Source of the DNA: an uncultured Bacteroidales bacterium
Lineage (GTDB): Bacteria; Bacteroidota; Bacteroidia; Bacteroidales; Muribaculaceae
Assembly: GCA_900544535.1 (NCBI GenBank)
Contig: UQVH01000027.1
Span: 1-38,937 of the forward strand
Reading direction: 5' to 3'
Length of the DNA: 38,937 bases
In this document: piece after piece, positions 35,480 through 38,937 of the stretch
How positions within the stretch are numbered: position 1 is the first letter of the stretch
Layout of the letters: each line of letters begins with the position of its first letter
Position numbers and translations under genes: made by a program
Notes under the pieces: generated by a model
What the model saw: the letters and a program-made list of their open reading frames with translations, nothing else
Told to the model about the DNA's origin: nothing
Databases searched by the model: none

Positions 35480-35734
35480 ATGAAAGCAGATCTCCATCCT
35501 TCCAACTACCGCGAAGTAGTATTCAAGGACATGTCGAACGATGAAATCTTCATCACTCGTTCAACCGTAGCATCCAAAGAAACCATCGAAGTAGACGGCG
35601 TGACCTATCCTCTGGTCAAGCTCGAAATCACAAGCTCGTCACACCCCTTCTTCACCGGTAAGCAGAAGCTCGTCGATACCGCCGGCCGCGTGGACAAGTT
35701 CATGAGCCGTTACGGCAACCGCAAGAAGAAATAA
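35480..35734 (+). CDS. rpmE2: Ribosomal protein bL31, type B
   Basis: 84 residues, matching type B bL31: MKADLHPSNYREVVFKDMSN, then SSHPFFTGKQKLVDTAGRVD, then FMSRYGNRKKK. The zinc cysteines of type A are absent. It binds the large subunit and helps bridge the subunits. Monocistronic, with its own consensus promoter and a strong terminator 29 bp after the stop. Confidence 0.97.
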   Translation: MKADLHPSNYREVVFKDMSNDEIFITRSTVASKETIEVDGVTYPLVKLEITSSSHPFFTGKQKLVDTAGRVDKFMSRYGNRKKK

Positions 35735-35763
35735 GAAGTCCTTCTGACGGAACAAAGAATCAA

Positions 35764-35796
35764 ACCGGCGTCATGCAGACTTTGCATGACGCCGGT
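35764..35796 (+). terminator. Terminator after rpmE2
   Basis: 14-bp perfect stem ACCGGCGTCATGCA / TGCATGACGCCGGT, 5-nt loop, followed by CTCTTTTTAT. Confidence 0.9.
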
Positions 35797-35892
35797 CTCT
35801 TTTTATGCCGTTTCCGCTGATTTTTCAGACCTTTTGGCCGTATGATAAGAAAATTTCAAACACTCTCTAAAGGCTTATCGAAGAATTTGATG

Positions 35893-35900
35893 TATCTTTG
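35893..35900 (+). promoter_or_regulatory. -7 box for the LysM gene
   Basis: TATCTTTG 23 bp before the ATG at 35924. No matching -33 TTTG. Confidence 0.45.
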
Positions 35901-35923
35901 CAGATGTTTTTAGCCATAAACTC

Positions 35924-37768
35924 ATGAAATTTAATAGACTGACCATATCCACCCTTCTGGCTTTCGCGATGGCAGCCGGCATTTCGGCCGACGCGGCCGT
36001 GAAAGATCTGCCTGTCAAAGTGATAAACGGGCATCCCTATCATTATTACACGGTGGAAAGCAAGGAGACGATCTATTCGCTCTGTCATAAGTTCGGCATC
36101 ACGAAAGATGAGATTGTGAAGTTCAATCCGTCGGTGGCCGACGGTCTGAAAGCCGGAACGATGCTTTTTTTCCCTGCTGAGGAAAATGTAGTGCTTACAC
36201 CCGGTAATGCGAGTCAACACGGAGTCCAGATGATAAGTCACACGGTGACAAAGGGTGAGACTATTTACGGCATAGCCAAAAATTACGGAATAAGCACCGA
36301 CGCGCTGATCGAGCAGAATCCGATCGTGCGCGAGGGGCTTAAAGCCGGGCAGACTCTTCATCTCACAATACCCGTGAAGGTCGAGAATGGCGAAAGCGGT
36401 GTCAATGTTTCAGCAGCAGTTCCAGCCGGACAGCAGGGCACGACAGTCCGCATGGCTCCGGAAGGATATATTGTGAAGAAGAAGGAGACATTCTATTCGA
36501 TCGCCAATGCTCACGGAATCACTGTCGAGCAGCTTGAGGCCGCCAATCCCGGCATCACCATTCTTAAAGAGGGTCAGGTTCTGAGCATCCCGGCTCCACA
36601 GAGTGCTGTTGCCGAGGTAACGCAACCGGCGCCGTCAGGGACGATACCTGTCGGAGCTGACGGCACAGTAAGTGTCGATGACTTCGCGCGTGCGTCGGGC
36701 GTGACACCGGCTGTAAAAGAGGAACTGTCCGTTGCTGTGGTACTGCCGTTCATGCTCAATGAGGAGACTCCGTCGAAAAGCGCGCAGCGCTACACTGAGT
36801 TTTACAAGGGCTTCCTGATCGCTGTCGACAGTCTGCGCAACAACGGTGTGCCCGTGCGTGTGACAGCCTACGACACCGAAGGCTCGACCTTGAAATTGCG
36901 TCAGTTGCTTTCGGACAGCACTCTGAAAACCCACCGCATGATCATTGCGCCGGATGCCTCCGACCAGTTGGCTATCTTGGGAGAGTTCGGCCGCGAGCAC
37001 GGGCAGAAGGTGTTCAACGGCTTCATCGTGCGTGATGAATCATATCAGAGCAATCCGGCTGTGATGCAGGGAACAATCCCCTCGCCGAAGATGCTCGACA
37101 AGGCCGCCGAAGCGCTCGCCGGACGTCTGTCATATTCGACCCCGGTGTTTGTGTCGCTTGCCGACGGAGCTAACACCGACAAGGCCGACTTCATAAGCGC
37201 CCTCAAACAGCGCCTTGAGGCAAAGGGTATAGAGTGGAAGACCATCAGCGCCGACTCCAAGCTGACCGCCGCCGACCTGAAAGAACTGAAATCTGACGGC
37301 AATTATACTTTCATCCCTCTCTCGGCCCGTCAGAGCGATCTCAACCGCATAATGCCTGCGATTATAGAGTGGCGCGACGATGCCGGAATGCCGTCAGTGA
37401 AACTGATCGGTTATCCGGAGTGGATCACTTTCCGCGGGGAGACTTTGCAGAACATGCACAACCTGAATACCACAGTCTATTCACGATTCTTTGTCGACGA
37501 TGACAACATCCGTACACGCCGTCTCGAAGACCGCTTCAAAGGCTGGTATGGGACCGGTATGGAACCCGCCGTGCCGCGTCAGGGTTTGTTGGGCTTCGAT
37601 ACGGGCATGTTCATCCTCAATTATCTGAAAAATCCTGTGGCCCGCTATGACGGTGTACAGAACGGTTATTCGTTCATGACTCCGGAAGGCGCCGAAGGTC
37701 AGTGCAACAATGTGCTTTATCTCGTCAATTTCCGTCCGGGCGGTCTAATTGAAAAAATCAATCTCTGA
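35924..37768 (+). CDS. Triple LysM protein with periplasmic-binding-protein-like domain
   Basis: 614 residues. Signal peptide to about residue 24. Three LysM domains follow: about 40-84 (YTVESKETIYSLCHKFGITK), 104-150 (HTVTKGETIYGIAKNYGIST) and 181-223 (YIVKKKETFYSIANAHGITV), which should hold it to peptidoglycan. Residues about 267-614 look like a type 1 periplasmic binding-protein fold (LSVAVVLPFMLNEETPSKSA, AYDTEGSTLKLRQLLSDS), as in LpoA-like cell-wall synthase activators. The stop codon overlaps the start of the next gene by 1 nt (TGATG), so the two are coupled. It is probably a periplasmic wall-linked factor. A role in peptidoglycan synthesis is inferred only. Confidence 0.85.
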   Translation: MKFNRLTISTLLAFAMAAGISADAAVKDLPVKVINGHPYHYYTVESKETIYSLCHKFGITKDEIVKFNPSVADGLKAGTMLFFPAEENVVLTPGNASQHGVQMISHTVTKGETIYGIAKNYGISTDALIEQNPIVREGLKAGQTLHLTIPVKVENGESGVNVSAAVPAGQQGTTVRMAPEGYIVKKKETFYSIANAHGITVEQLEAANPGITILKEGQVLSIPAPQSAVAEVTQPAPSGTIPVGADGTVSVDDFARASGVTPAVKEELSVAVVLPFMLNEETPSKSAQRYTEFYKGFLIAVDSLRNNGVPVRVTAYDTEGSTLKLRQLLSDSTLKTHRMIIAPDASDQLAILGEFGREHGQKVFNGFIVRDESYQSNPAVMQGTIPSPKMLDKAAEALAGRLSYSTPVFVSLADGANTDKADFISALKQRLEAKGIEWKTISADSKLTAADLKELKSDGNYTFIPLSARQSDLNRIMPAIIEWRDDAGMPSVKLIGYPEWITFRGETLQNMHNLNTTVYSRFFVDDDNIRTRRLEDRFKGWYGTGMEPAVPRQGLLGFDTGMFILNYLKNPVARYDGVQNGYSFMTPEGAEGQCNNVLYLVNFRPGGLIEKINL

Positions 37769-38484
37769 TGACTGCTGACAGAATTTTATCGAAAGCCCGG
37801 ATCGGTCTGCTTTTCATCTTCGTCCTGCTGCTGCCCGGCAAGGCCGATGCTCAACGAGAATATTCACCGAATTTTTCGATCGGAGCTAAAGCCGGAGCAA
37901 CGCTGTCGAGAATGTCGTTCAGCCCAGAAGTGCATCAGAAGTTTACGCAGGGCCTGACCATGGGTGTGGCCTGCCGGTATACTGAGGAGAAGATTTTCGG
38001 TCTGATCGGCGAGATCAACATCACGCAGCGCGGATGGGCCGAGAATTTCGCTAAGGACGAGGCGCCGGAGTTCGAATATACACGCACGCTGACTTATGTC
38101 TCGATTCCGGTGCTGACACATATCTATTTCGGGTCGCAGAAGTTCCGCGGTTTCATAAATCTCGGTCCGGAGGTGAGTTTTATGATCGGAAATTCGATAG
38201 ACGCGAATTTCGATTACAACAATTATAAGAATATCCCGAATTTTCCACAAGGCTATCGCACGAACGAACAGCTTTCGATGGCGATAGACCGCAAATTTGA
38301 CTACGGTATAGCCGGCGGTGCTGGCATCGAGCTTCTGATCAAACGCAAGCATTCGATCATGCTCGAAGGCCGCTACTATTTCGGACTCGGAAATATTTTC
38401 AAGGATTCGAAACGTGATTTCTTTGCCGCTTCGCGCAACAATTCGATAGAGATCACGCTGAAATATATGATCAGGGTGAAATAA
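37768..38484 (+). CDS. PorT-like outer-membrane beta-barrel protein
   Basis: 238 residues. Sec signal (IGLLFIFVLLLPGKADA) and then alternating amphipathic strands of an 8-stranded barrel of the PorT / OMP_b-brl_2 type: FSIGAKAGATLSRMSF, LTMGVACRYTEEKIFGLIGE, LTYVSIPVLTHIYFG, YGIAGGAGIELLIKRKHSIM and a C-terminal ITLKYMIRVK. It is translationally coupled to the LysM protein, which suggests that the pair connects peptidoglycan and outer membrane. PorT is a type IX secretion component in relatives, but the family is broad and this copy should not be called PorT. Confidence 0.8.
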   Translation: MTADRILSKARIGLLFIFVLLLPGKADAQREYSPNFSIGAKAGATLSRMSFSPEVHQKFTQGLTMGVACRYTEEKIFGLIGEINITQRGWAENFAKDEAPEFEYTRTLTYVSIPVLTHIYFGSQKFRGFINLGPEVSFMIGNSIDANFDYNNYKNIPNFPQGYRTNEQLSMAIDRKFDYGIAGGAGIELLIKRKHSIMLEGRYYFGLGNIFKDSKRDFFAASRNNSIEITLKYMIRVK

Positions 38485-38486
38485 AA

Positions 38487-38521
38487 AGAGACTGTCTAAC
38501 AACCAAAGTTAGGCAGTCTCT
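38487..38521. terminator. Bidirectional terminator or IS-end hairpin
   Basis: 14-bp stem AGAGACTGTCTAAC / GTTAGGCAGTCTCT (one G-U pair) with a 7-nt loop, followed by ATTTTTAT and preceded by AATAAAA. It lies just after the barrel gene and 25 bp from the transposase stop, so it may also mark the IS boundary. Confidence 0.7.
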
Positions 38522-38546
38522 ATTTTTATACACAAAATATGAAGAT

Positions 38547-38937
38547 TTAAGCTGCATTTGCCACTACTGATATAAGCTTTGGGTAAAAGTTTAAATGAGG
38601 GTTCTTATAAGGCTGTTTCGCTGTTCCTGAAGATAAAAATTTGTCAAAAAATGAGGATTTTGCCCATGCTTGGGCAAGTTTCCTCAGATTATGGGCAAGC
38701 GCTTTCAGACCGAAGTCGATTTTCGCTCCGGTAAGCCCCTTTAGCCTGAGTCGTCTGAACCTGCCGCATTCCTTTATCTGCCCGAACACAGCCTCCGGTT
38801 CGACAGGACGCCTGCTCCTGTGCTTCAACCCTTGCTCACTTGTGAGAAGTTCTCTTGCCCTGGCTTTATAGTCGTCAAGTGAGTGGTTCACTTCTATCTG
38901 TCGGTCGCGTTTGGATTTATGACATTGTCCCCTTAGG
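38547..38937 (-). CDS. IS1182-type transposase, C-terminal fragment cut by the window edge
   Basis: The frame is open to the window end, giving about 130 residues: RGQCHKSKRDRQIEVNHSLD, then YKARARELLTSEQGLKHRSR, then RPVEPEAVFGQIKECGRFRR, then LKGLTGAKIDFGLKALAHNL and RKLA. The E-x-VFGQIK and ALAHNLRKL blocks are typical of the C-terminal DDE region of IS1182-family transposases, including the catalytic glutamate in EAVFGQIK. The C-terminal tail is rather long. Completeness cannot be judged because the N-terminus lies outside the window. The IS end is probably near 38487-38546. Confidence 0.88.
   Translation of the reverse strand, partial: LRGQCHKSKRDRQIEVNHSLDDYKARARELLTSEQGLKHRSRRPVEPEAVFGQIKECGRFRRLRLKGLTGAKIDFGLKALAHNLRKLAQAWAKSSFFDKFLSSGTAKQPYKNPHLNFYPKLISVVANAA

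Overview
This window is chromosomal DNA from a member of the Bacteroidales, most like the gut Muribaculaceae or their relatives. The evidence is internal. Many intergenic regions carry the Bacteroidetes promoter (TTTG about 19-21 bp upstream of TAnnTTTG). Shine-Dalgarno sites are mostly absent. Lipoproteins and OmpW/PorT-like barrels are frequent. One enzyme carries a short type IX-like C-terminal tail. Methylmalonyl-CoA mutase is the two-gene mutA-mutB type, and threonine synthesis uses a phosphoglycerate-mutase-like protein where a classical ThrB would be expected. No rRNA, tRNA or CRISPR array was recognised.

Layout. (1) 0.08-3.8 kb, minus strand: three small envelope proteins that share a motif, with a membrane-anchored TPR/HTH regulator overlapping one of them. 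(2) 3.9-10.5 kb, minus strand: housekeeping genes uvrB-ygiQ and prfA-pyrF, separated by a 220-bp pair of inverted hairpin modules. (3) 10.6-13.1 kb: a small conserved gene, then an ECF sigma / anti-sigma / Spy-like operon. Its 5' side has been hit by a 317-bp MITE-like element that also supplies a new C-terminus and stop codon to the exported protein upstream. (4) 13.2-15.9 kb: an AT-rich islet of very small genes (TerB-like, two apparent paralogs, two microproteins). (5) 15.9-18.4 kb: a SanA-like protein, a lipoprotein, a zinc-ribbon protein and an ADP-ribosylglycohydrolase remnant with an internal deletion. (6) 18.5-24.2 kb: the threonine operon thrA / homoserine kinase / thrC, plus a GYF_2-TM2 protein. 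(7) 24.4-28.4 kb: mutA-mutB. (8) 28.5-35.4 kb: an iron-dependent alcohol dehydrogenase and two tandem PL1 pectate-lyase-like enzymes, interspersed with two copies of an inverted-hairpin repeat. The second lyase is fused in one 995-residue frame to a complete M64 (IgA-peptidase-like) metallopeptidase. (9) 35.5-38.9 kb: rpmE2, a LysM x3 / PBP1-like protein coupled to a PorT-like barrel, and the 3' end of an IS1182-type transposase running off the window.

The points most worth a second look are the PL1-M64 fusion, the three unrelated repeat families that share the same paired-inverted-hairpin architecture, the MITE insertion whose removal restores a reading frame abutting the sigma-factor gene, and the motif-sharing envelope proteins next to a membrane regulator. 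All family assignments come from reading motifs by eye. No database search was run.
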